From JAEULH01 sp963746275 (GTDB taxonomy: Bacteria; Pseudomonadota; Alphaproteobacteria; Rhodospirillales; Defluviicoccaceae): a stretch of DNA of 64,000 nucleotides. The position numbers and the translations under genes are program-made. Positions 57,487 to 64,000 of this stretch are shown here, piece by piece. Numbering within the stretch: the stretch's first letter is position 1; each line of letters starts with the position of its first letter. The notes under the pieces were generated by a model. The model had not been told where the DNA came from. It did no database searches and saw nothing but the letters and a program-made list of their open reading frames with translations. The stretch is taken from positions 40,085-104,084 of the forward strand of contig CAVVAX010000037.1 of assembly GCA_963746275.1 (NCBI GenBank), read 5' to 3'.

Positions 57487-58779
57487 ATGGTCAACGTCGT
57501 CGTTATCGGCTCGCAGTGGGGGGACGAGGGGAAGGGCAAGATCGTCGACTGGCTATCGCAGCGGGCCGACGTCGTCGTCCGCTTCCAGGGCGGCCACAAC
57601 GCCGGCCACACGCTGGTCATCGACGGCGTCACCTACAAGCTCAGCCTGCTGCCAGCGGCGGTCGTTCGCCCGGGGAAGCTGGCGGTGATCGGCAACGGCG
57701 TCGTCCTCGACCCTTGGGCGCTGCTGTCCGAGATCGAGGTCCTGCGCGGGCAAGGGGTCGAGGTCACGCCTTTGAGCCTGCGCATCGCCGAGAACGTGCC
57801 GCTCATCCTGCCGATCCACCGCAACCTGGACAAGGCGCGGGAGGTTGCCCTCGGCAATGCCCGGATCGGCACCACCGGGCGAGGCATCGGCCCGGCCTAC
57901 GAGGACAAGGTGGCGCGCCGCGCGATCCGGCTCGGCGATCTCGTCAGCGAGGCAATCGTCGCCCAGAAGCTCGACGTCCTCCTCGTCCACCACAATGCAC
58001 TGCTCCGCGGCCTCGGCCTCGACGAGATCGACCGGGCGGCGTTGCATGAGGAGTTGATGGCGGTGGCGCCGAGGGTCCTGCCCTTCGCCGACATCGTCTG
58101 GAAGACCCTGGACGGCGTTCGCCGCGCCGGCAAGCGCATCCTGTTCGAGGGCGCACAGGGCACCATGCTCGACATCGACCATGGGACCTATCCGTTCGTG
58201 ACCTCGTCGAACACGGTCGCGGGCGCCGCCGCCGCCGGCTCCGGCCTAGGCCCCGGCGTGCTAGGCTACGTCCTGGGGATCACCAAGGCCTACACCACCC
58301 GGGTCGGCGGCGGGCCGTTCCCGACCGAGCTCACCGACGAGATCGGCCGTACGCTCGGCGAGCGCGGCAAGGAATTCGGCACGGTTACGGGGCGGGCGCG
58401 CCGCTGCGGCTGGTTCGACGCCGTCCTCGTCCGCCACGCCGTGCGGGTCAACGGGATCACCGGGCTGGCGCTGACCAAGCTCGACGTCCTCGACGGCTTC
58501 TCCGAGGTGAAGGTGTGCACGGGCTACCGTATCGCCGGCGACGCCCTGGACTACCTGCCGGCATCATCGCTGCTGCAGGCGAAGGTGGAGCCGCAGTACG
58601 AGATCATGGAAGGCTGGTCCGGAAGCACTCGCGGCGCCCGCTCCTGGGCGGAGTTGCCGGCGACGGCGGTTAAGTACATCCGCCGCATCGAGGAGCTCAT
58701 CGGCGCGCCGGTGCATCTGCTCTCCACCAGCCCGGAGCGCGACGACACGATCATGATGCGCGACCCGTTCGTAAGCTGA
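57487..58779 (+). CDS. purA: Adenylosuccinate synthetase
   Basis: Joins IMP and aspartate using GTP in the first committed step of AMP synthesis. The GTP/Mg loop is VVVIGSQWGDEGKGKIVDWL at the N-terminus. The second signature, GGHNAGHTLVIDG, is near residue 38. IGTTGRGIGPAYEDK near 127, FEGAQGTMLDIDHGTYPFVT near 221 and TGRARRCGWFDAV near 300 complete the active site. The length of 430 is normal. Translation is probably coupled to hisZ, two bases upstream. It converges with rpoH across a palindromic repeat. Confidence 0.98.
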   Translation: MVNVVVIGSQWGDEGKGKIVDWLSQRADVVVRFQGGHNAGHTLVIDGVTYKLSLLPAAVVRPGKLAVIGNGVVLDPWALLSEIEVLRGQGVEVTPLSLRIAENVPLILPIHRNLDKAREVALGNARIGTTGRGIGPAYEDKVARRAIRLGDLVSEAIVAQKLDVLLVHHNALLRGLGLDEIDRAALHEELMAVAPRVLPFADIVWKTLDGVRRAGKRILFEGAQGTMLDIDHGTYPFVTSSNTVAGAAAAGSGLGPGVLGYVLGITKAYTTRVGGGPFPTELTDEIGRTLGERGKEFGTVTGRARRCGWFDAVLVRHAVRVNGITGLALTKLDVLDGFSEVKVCTGYRIAGDALDYLPASSLLQAKVEPQYEIMEGWSGSTRGARSWAELPATAVKYIRRIEELIGAPVHLLSTSPERDDTIMMRDPFVS

Positions 58780-58824
58780 GCGGCGTATCCCGAAAACGGT
58801 TGGGCGGTTCAGGGGTCACTCGCC

Positions 58825-58894
58825 GTAGGGCGGGATAGCCGCAGGCGTATCCCTCCGAAGGATGGGCGCTCCGGCTCGCCTCCAGCCGCCCTAC
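58825..58894. repeat. Palindromic repeat, family B, between purA and rpoH
   Basis: GTAGGGCGG (58825-58833) and its exact reverse complement CCGCCCTAC (58886-58894) enclose 52 bases that include AGCCGCAGGCGTATCC and GGATGGGCGCTCCGGCT. The same kind of element is nested in the repeat at 34902. Because purA and rpoH converge here, the hairpin may also act as a two-way terminator, though no T run is present. Confidence 0.7.
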
Positions 58895-58950
58895 AGCTTC
58901 CTCGGCTGCGCCTCCTTGCATGAAGCCCTTAGCACGAACGAGTGACATGC

Positions 58951-59838
58951 TCAGCAGGCGACGTGGCGGTCGATGATGGCGTTGCGTACCGACTTCTGTA
59001 GCTTCTCGAAGGCGCGGACCTCGATCTGGCGCACCCGCTCGCGGGATATGCCATAGCGCTGGCTGAGGCTTTCCAGCGTCGTCGGATTGTCCTGCAGCCG
59101 CCGTTCGGAGAGGATCTGCCGCTCCCGCTCCGAGAGCGTCCTCAGCGCGCCTGCCAAGAGCTTGCGCCGCGCGCCAAATTCCTCGTGCTTGGCCAGCGTC
59201 ACCTCCTGGTCCTCGTCGCCATCGACCAGCCAGTCCTGCCATTCGCCGTCGCCCTCCTCGCGCAAGGGCGCGTTGAGGGAAGCGTCCGGGCTGCTGATCC
59301 GCCGGTTCATCTGGATGACGTCGGTTTCGGAGACGTTGAGCCGGTCGGCGATGTGGGTCACCCGCTCCGGCGACAGGTCGCCCTCCTCGATCGCCTGCAT
59401 CTGTCCCTTGAGCCGGCGCAGGTTGAAGAACAGCTTCTTCTGCGCCGCTGTCGTGCCCATCTTCACCAGCGACCAGGAATGCAGGATGTACTCCTGCATC
59501 GCCGCCCGGATCCACCACATGGCATAAGTGGCGAGGCGGAAGCCGCGCTCGGGATCGAAGCGCACAACCGCCTGCATCATCCCGACGTTGCCCTCGGAGA
59601 TGAGTTCGCCGAGTGGCAGGCCATAGCCGCGATAGCCCATGGCGATTTTGGCAACGAGCCTGAGGTGGCTGGTCACGAGTGCGTTCGCCGCCGCTTCGTC
59701 GCGGTGATCGACCCAGCGCTTCGCCAGGCGATACTCCTCGTCCGGGCTCAGCATCGGATAGCGGCGGATGTGCTGGAGGTAGCGGGCCAGGTTGCGGTCC
59801 GGCGAGATTTCCAGCTCCAATGGGGATCCCGACATCAC
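58951..59838 (-). CDS. rpoH: RNA polymerase sigma-32 factor
   Basis: The heat-shock sigma factor of 295 residues. Region 2 reads LVTSHLRLVAKIAMGYRGYG, LPLGELISEGNVGMMQAVVR and FRLATYAMWWIRAAMQEYIL. The RpoH box, diagnostic of sigma-32, is QKKLFFNLRRLKGQM near residue 133. Region 4.2 ends with SQRYGISRERVRQIEVRAFE. The ATG at 59838 gives MMSGSPLELEISPDRNLARY; the second ATG is equally possible. In this class of bacteria rpoH often follows an rluD-type gene, as here. It directs chaperone genes such as htpG. Confidence 0.97.
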   Translation of the reverse strand: MMSGSPLELEISPDRNLARYLQHIRRYPMLSPDEEYRLAKRWVDHRDEAAANALVTSHLRLVAKIAMGYRGYGLPLGELISEGNVGMMQAVVRFDPERGFRLATYAMWWIRAAMQEYILHSWSLVKMGTTAAQKKLFFNLRRLKGQMQAIEEGDLSPERVTHIADRLNVSETDVIQMNRRISSPDASLNAPLREEGDGEWQDWLVDGDEDQEVTLAKHEEFGARRKLLAGALRTLSERERQILSERRLQDNPTTLESLSQRYGISRERVRQIEVRAFEKLQKSVRNAIIDRHVAC

Positions 59839-59955
59839 CTTCTCCTCGCTCTATAGCGGCCTCAACGGCACTACCGCGCCACATCCCAGGCCAAGGCTAC
59901 GCCCTCTCGATCGAGGCCTCAAGATAGCTTAGCTGCGCAGTCAAGTATAGCCTTT

Positions 59956-60927
59956 TTACAATCGCTCTAATTCGCAAGTTAACCCTTTCATGTCGAGGGG
60001 AACTTCCGATTGGAAGCGCAGCCGCCGGCCTGCTGTGGGGTGGTCGAAGGCGATCAAGAATGCGTGAAGCGCCTGCCGTTTCAGCACCGCCGCTACCGCG
60101 GCCGGCCCATTTCGGCGGAGCCGCATCCCTTGGTGGCCGTAGAGCGGATCGCCGACGAGCGGGTGGCCGATGGAGGTCAGGTGCACCCGGATCTGGTGGG
60201 TGCGCCCGGTCAGCGGCCGGCACTCGATCAGGCTTGCTACCCTGTTGAAGGTGCTAACGGTGCGGTAGTCGGTGGCGGCCGGCTTCCCGCCCGACGCCAC
60301 TACCGCCATCTTCTTGCGGTTGGCCGGGCTGCGGCCGATGGCGCCCTCGATCCGGCCTTCGGCGGGGCAGGGCAGGCCATGGACGACCGCGTAGTAGCCG
60401 CGCTCGATCGAATGTGCAGCGAACTGTTGGACGAGCGAGCGATAGGCGGCATCGGTCTTCGCCACGACGATCAGCCCGCTCGTGTCCTTGTCCAGGCGGT
60501 GGACGATGCCGGGGCGCAGCAGCCCGCCGGCCCGGGCCAGCTCGCCGCGGCAGTGGCGGAGCAGGGCGTTTACCAGGGTCCCGTCTGGATTGCCGGCGCC
60601 TGGATGCACGACCAGCCCGGCCGGCTTGTCGACGACGATGAGATCGTCGTCCTCGAAGACGACGTCGAGCGGGATGGCCTCGGCGAGGACCTTGGGAGCG
60701 GGCAGCGGCGCCGCCTCGATGCGCCAGACGCTCCCGGGGTCGACCCGAAAATCGGGGTCCACGATTGCCAACCCGCCGAAGGCGACGACATGACCCTCGC
60801 GGATCAGGTTCTGCACCCGGGTGCGGGAAAGCTCGGGCAAAGCCTCGGCCAGGACCCTGTCGAGGCGCGCTCCGGCCTTGTTCTCTTCGACCTTAACGGT
60901 GTAAGTGGTCGCGTCCATCCACTCCAA
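59956..60927 (-). CDS. rluD: RluD-type 23S rRNA pseudouridine synthase
   Basis: Converts uridines in 23S rRNA (RluD: positions 1911, 1915, 1917) to pseudouridine. An S4-like domain occupies residues 15-70 (ARLDRVLAEALPELSRTRVQ). The catalytic aspartate is in GIVHRLDKDTSGLIVVAKT near residue 141, and LVVHPGAGNPDGTLVNALL precedes it. RPLTGRTHQIRVHLTSIGHP near 238 is the RluA/RluD signature. The length is 323. The position upstream of rpoH and the S4 domain favour RluD over RluA or RluC, but assignment of the exact uridines is by analogy. It diverges from the small membrane protein at 60940. Confidence 0.92.
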   Translation of the reverse strand: MEWMDATTYTVKVEENKAGARLDRVLAEALPELSRTRVQNLIREGHVVAFGGLAIVDPDFRVDPGSVWRIEAAPLPAPKVLAEAIPLDVVFEDDDLIVVDKPAGLVVHPGAGNPDGTLVNALLRHCRGELARAGGLLRPGIVHRLDKDTSGLIVVAKTDAAYRSLVQQFAAHSIERGYYAVVHGLPCPAEGRIEGAIGRSPANRKKMAVVASGGKPAATDYRTVSTFNRVASLIECRPLTGRTHQIRVHLTSIGHPLVGDPLYGHQGMRLRRNGPAAVAAVLKRQALHAFLIAFDHPTAGRRLRFQSEVPLDMKGLTCELERL

Positions 60928-60939
60928 GATGTGTGATAA

Positions 60940-61275
60940 ATGCAGGCCATCAAAGCCTTGGTCATCGGCCTCGGCATCCTCATCGTCGCCGGGATCGCCC
61001 TGCTCGCCTACGCCTTCTACGGGCGGATGACGGATCCCGAGTTCAGGCTGATGAAAGCGGAGCGCCAGCAGGCGGCTGCCTCGCGGGCGAGCCAGCGCAC
61101 CGAGGGCTTCGGCCAGGCGAGCCTCGCCCTTCCCGAGGGCTGCAGCGTCGTCGAAATGCAGCCGGACGGGAAATGGCTTTACCTCAGGATCGGCCCGGCC
61201 GGCGCCTGCGAACGCGTGGTCGTCGTCGATCCCGTCTCCGGTCGGGTGCAGGGCAGCCTCGTCCCCAGGCCGTGA
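60940..61275 (+). CDS. Small membrane-anchored hypothetical protein
   Basis: A 111-residue protein with one N-terminal membrane helix: MQAIKALVIGLGILIVAGIA (residues 1-25), so it is probably an inner-membrane protein with a periplasmic domain. The soluble part contains LPEGCSVVEMQPDGKWLYLR and GACERVVVVDPVSGRVQGSL, with two cysteines that could pair. I recognise the arrangement next to rluD and the JAMM gene as common in alphaproteobacteria but know no function. Its stop overlaps the next start (GTGA). Confidence 0.75.
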   Translation: MQAIKALVIGLGILIVAGIALLAYAFYGRMTDPEFRLMKAERQQAAASRASQRTEGFGQASLALPEGCSVVEMQPDGKWLYLRIGPAGACERVVVVDPVSGRVQGSLVPRP

Positions 61276-61712
61276 TCAGGATCGAGGCCGGGGTGCTCCA
61301 GCGGATCGAGGCGGACGGCGAGCGGCGCTATCCGGAGGAGAGTTGCGGGCTGCTGGTCGGCCGCCGCCCGACCGACGGCACGATCGAGGTGAGCGAGGCG
61401 CATCCGGCCGCCAACGTCGCGGAATCGGCGAGGGAGGGGCGCTTCGAGATCGACCCGGCACTCCGCTTTCGCCTGATGCGGGCGCTGGCCGGCAGGCCGG
61501 AGACGGTCGTCGGCCACTACCACTCGCATCCGGACCGGCCGGCGGTGCCGTCTGCCCACGATCGGGCGATGGCGTTCGAGCCGGAGCTGGTCTGGCTGAT
61601 CACCACTGTGGCCGCCGGCCGGGCGGTGGACACGGCCGCCTTCAGCATCGACGCGGGTAGCGTCCGGCGCCTGGAGCTGATCGTGGGCGGGAGCGAAAAG
61701 GCTCGCTCATGA
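61272..61712 (+). CDS. JAMM/Mov34-MPN metallopeptidase-like protein
   Basis: A 146-residue protein of the bacterial JAMM (M67/RadC-related) family. The zinc motif is complete: the glutamate in YPEESCGLLVGRR near residue 24 and HYHSHPDRPAVPSAHDRAMA near 80, which provides H-x-H, the serine and the aspartate (H-S/T-H-P-x7-S-x2-D). Bacterial members often release ubiquitin-like or sulfur-carrier proteins such as ThiS/MoaD types, or cysteine from them. No such partner is nearby. The start is a GTG overlapping the upstream stop by four bases, so the two are likely coupled. Confidence 0.87.
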   Translation: MIRIEAGVLQRIEADGERRYPEESCGLLVGRRPTDGTIEVSEAHPAANVAESAREGRFEIDPALRFRLMRALAGRPETVVGHYHSHPDRPAVPSAHDRAMAFEPELVWLITTVAAGRAVDTAAFSIDAGSVRRLELIVGGSEKARS

Positions 61713-61793
61713 GCGGCGTGTTGGCGCGAGCGCGACGCGTCCTCTACAATCCAGGAGCTGCGCGCAGTCGCGGCGGCAGCAGGGGAGGAGACC

Positions 61794-62630
61794 ATGGCGC
61801 TCAAGGATCTGTTGGTGCACATCGACCAGGGGCCGCACGCGGATGCGCGCCTAGAGGCCGCCATTGCATTGGCCAGGGAGCACGACGCCCACCTGATCGG
61901 CGTGCATGCCATCAGCCACCCGCGCATTCCCAACTACATCCGCATGCAGATCGGCGAGGACGTGCTGAAGGCGCAGGCAGCCTTCGCCGCCGAGGCCGCG
62001 GCGCGCACGGGGGCGATGTTCGAGGAGCGGACGGCACGGGCCGGGGTCCGCGGCGAGTGGCGTGTCGTCGAGGGTGAGCCGCTGCCGGCGCTGACCCTGC
62101 ACGGCCGCTACGTCGATCTGGCGATCGTCGGCCAGCGCGATCCCTTAGGCGAGGATGCCAGCGACGATCCGACTATTCCCGACCAGTTGATCCTGTCGCT
62201 CGGCCGGCCGGTGCTCGTCGTCCCCTTTAGCGGCACCTTCACCGCCATCGGCAAGATCGTGCTCGTCGCCTGGGACGCCAGTCGGCTGGCGACACGGGCG
62301 GTGAACGATGCCCTGCCGCTGCTCGTGGCGGCGAAGCGGGTGTGCGTGCTTGCGGTCAACCCGCATGGCGGCGAGGACGGTCACGGGCAGATCCCCAGCG
62401 CCGACATCGGCCTTCACCTTGCCCGTCACGGGGTCAAAGCCGAGGCCGAGCACCTCTACGCCGACGATATCGACGTGGGCGACGTCCTTCTCGATCGCGC
62501 CGCCGACATCGGCGCCGATCTCATCGTCAGCGGCGCCTACGGCCACGCCCGCTGGCGCGAGCTCGTGCTCGGCGGCGTCACCCGGCACCTGCTGCGGCAC
62601 ATGACCGTGCCGGTGCTGATGGCGCACTAG
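61794..62630 (+). CDS. Universal stress protein with two Usp domains
   Basis: A 278-residue cytosolic protein. Domain 1 (about 3-145) starts KDLLVHIDQGPHADARLEAA and has DLAIVGQRDPLGEDASDD. Domain 2 (about 150-278) starts KIVLVAWDASRLATRAVNDA and ends with the nucleotide-binding pattern GAYGHARWRELVLGGVTRHL, a GxxG-x9-G variant. It resembles UspE/tandem Usp proteins of alphaproteobacteria, which respond to stress and starvation. The ATG has GGGGAGGAG upstream. It is probably a single-gene transcript; the gene beyond is on the other strand. Confidence 0.93.
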   Translation: MALKDLLVHIDQGPHADARLEAAIALAREHDAHLIGVHAISHPRIPNYIRMQIGEDVLKAQAAFAAEAAARTGAMFEERTARAGVRGEWRVVEGEPLPALTLHGRYVDLAIVGQRDPLGEDASDDPTIPDQLILSLGRPVLVVPFSGTFTAIGKIVLVAWDASRLATRAVNDALPLLVAAKRVCVLAVNPHGGEDGHGQIPSADIGLHLARHGVKAEAEHLYADDIDVGDVLLDRAADIGADLIVSGAYGHARWRELVLGGVTRHLLRHMTVPVLMAH

Positions 62631-62632
62631 AG

Positions 62633-63976
62633 CTAGCGGAGGACCTGCGCCGGCTCGGCCTTCGGGGCCCGGTGCAACAGCCAGAACAGGCAGCCCCACT
62701 GGCCGATGGCGAACAGCACCTCGGTCACGACCAGGGCAACCGCGCCGCCGATCAGGCCGTACTGGAACACCAGCGGCAGGCCGATGAGCAGCGTTGCCGG
62801 CGCAGGCGATGCACTGGCTGATGAAGCGCATGTTGGCCCGGCGCAGGGCCGAGAGCACCACCGCCGCCGGCAGCGGCGCCGCGATGAAGACCGGCATGAA
62901 GGCCATGATCCGGACCAACGGAAACGCCTCCTCGATCTGCTCCCCGAACAGCACCCGCAACGCGATCTCGCCGCCGAAGTAGACCACGATGCCATACACC
63001 GCGGCCAAGCCCAGCAGGGGAATCGACAGCCGGACGGCGTAGGCCCACTGCTCCGCCGGCGACATGCGGTCGACCTGGCGCGACGCCATCGGGATCAGCA
63101 TCAGGCCCATGCCCATGGCGATCTGGAAGAACGGCGCGACCAGGGCTTCGGCGGCCTTCAGCAGGCCCGGCGGCCTCGGTGGAGACCGACCGCGCCCATG
63201 ACGAAGAAGTACCCCTGGTACGTCGCGATCCCGAGCGGCACGGCGAGAAGCACCCACTTGCCGAAGGACCAGTGCTCGCCGGCGTAGCGCCGGATCTCGG
63301 CGCGGCTCGGGCGGGCAAAGCGGTGGTTGACGCGGTCGCGGCCGGCAACGCACGCCGTCGCGCTGCAGGCGGCGAGCAGGACGTAGACGTGCACCACGCT
63401 CCAGCCCTCGAAGAACAGCAGGGCGGCGAAGGCGACGACGACGAGCAGCAGGTAGGACAGCGACTGCGCCAGGGCGCGGAACTGGCGAAGCTCGACGTAG
63501 AACTGCCGGCGGCGGAAGTAGAGAAAGCAGAAGATGAAGGAGAAGCCGCAGCTGGCGGCAATCGAGTGGAACAGCGGCGCGTCGATGCTGCCCGTAGACC
63601 AGGCGATCGCCGAGCCGGCCCCCAGCAGCGTCGTCAGCAAGCCGACCCACACCGTCTCGAGGCCGAGCAGGAAACCGAAGTAGCGCGGCCGTTCCTCCGC
63701 CGTCCGCCTCGGCCCGTAGACCGCCATCGGCTCGAGCACGAGGCAGTCCTGCAGCGTCCGGATCAGGGTTACGAAGACGTTGGTGATGGCGTAGATGCCG
63801 AGCGCCTCGGTGCCGAGGTAGCGGCCGATGAGAATGCTGGCGAGGAAGCTGATCGCGGCCGTTGCCCCCTGGTCGGCAATGCTCGCGCCAGACCGTGCGC
63901 CGACGGCAAGGAACCGCGTGATGGCAGGCTTGCTCAGGCCACGATAGAGGACGGACGGGAAGATGAGCTGGGCCAT
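62633..63976 (-). pseudogene. Polysaccharide flippase-like membrane protein, about three frameshifts
   Basis: A multi-helix inner-membrane protein of the Wzx/MATE-like group that moves lipid-linked glycans. The N-terminus has ATAAISFLASILIGRYLGTE and ALGIYAITNVFVTLIRTLQD. Two single extra bases near 63185 and 63170 lead on to AEALVAPFFQIAMGMGLMLI and LVRIMAFMPVFIAAPLPAAV. A third near 62805 leads to LLIGLPLVFQYGLIGGAVAL and the end at 62633. About 12 helices and 445 residues result. The gene starts at the ATG at 63976; about 24 bases of upstream sequence remain in the window, so its operon cannot be seen. Confidence 0.82.
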
Positions 63977-64000
63977 GTCTGCTCTCTGCGTGGGGCGGCG

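Overview
The window is about 64 kb of very GC-rich bacterial chromosome. Gene content points to an alphaproteobacterium, probably of the Rhodospirillales type (inference): an SUV3-like helicase, S4-domain, TerB-like, FdxA and CarD series; an MmcB/YjbQ pair; a hisZ-purA, rpoH, RluD, JAMM series; and abundant short palindromic intergenic repeats of kinds common in this class. The left edge cuts htpG. The right edge lies just beyond the start of a polysaccharide flippase gene.

Layout. 1-7.5 kb holds housekeeping and stress genes (htpG, pcm, helicase, S4, TerB-like, fdxA, carD and a broken SLOG-type gene). 7.5-12.6 kb holds pstS-pstC-pstA-pstB behind a good Pho box, plus a second pstS. 12.8-17.6 kb holds a Fic-like protein, a DUF3616 protein and two surface-carbohydrate genes. 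17.8-30.4 kb is the main cobalamin cluster: cbiX, an RNase-H-like/cobH fusion, cobL, a cobI-cbiG-cobJ triple fusion and cobM, all joined by 4-nt stop/start overlaps; cbiD-cobK on the other strand; a TauE-like/SCO1 pair; and cobB. 30.4-40.3 kb is mixed accessory content (DUF72, YcgN, DapA-like, YgjP-like, MmcB, YjbQ, hemerythrin, a multi-PAS histidine kinase, sulfotransferase, methyltransferase). 40.4-49.0 kb is a second cobalamin block on the minus strand: cobQ, a SYLF lipoprotein, and cobU-cobW-cobN-cobO led by a textbook cobalamin riboswitch. 49.2-52.7 kb holds a SET-domain gene of lower GC and a large membrane/HEAT-repeat/cyclic-nucleotide-binding protein. 53-64 kb holds rpmG, a Crp/Fnr regulator, ggt, hisZ-purA, rpoH, a RluD-type gene, a JAMM protease-like gene, a universal stress protein and the flippase.

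How the genes fit together. The two cobalamin blocks cover most of corrin-ring construction, amidation, adenosylation and nucleotide-loop activation. They mix markers of the anaerobic, early-cobalt route (CbiX, CbiD, CbiG) with the large aerobic-type chelatase subunit CobN. The pst genes form a phosphate-starvation unit. RpoH and HtpG are heat-shock partners, and htpG has a candidate sigma-32 promoter.

Data quality. Thirteen genes are broken by single-base frameshifts, about 39 in all by eye, and roughly five in six look like one extra base. They concentrate in cobN, cobW, cobU, a DUF72 gene and the histidine kinase, while the reading frames on either side remain well conserved. This looks more like consensus indel errors than natural decay, but the sequence alone cannot settle it.
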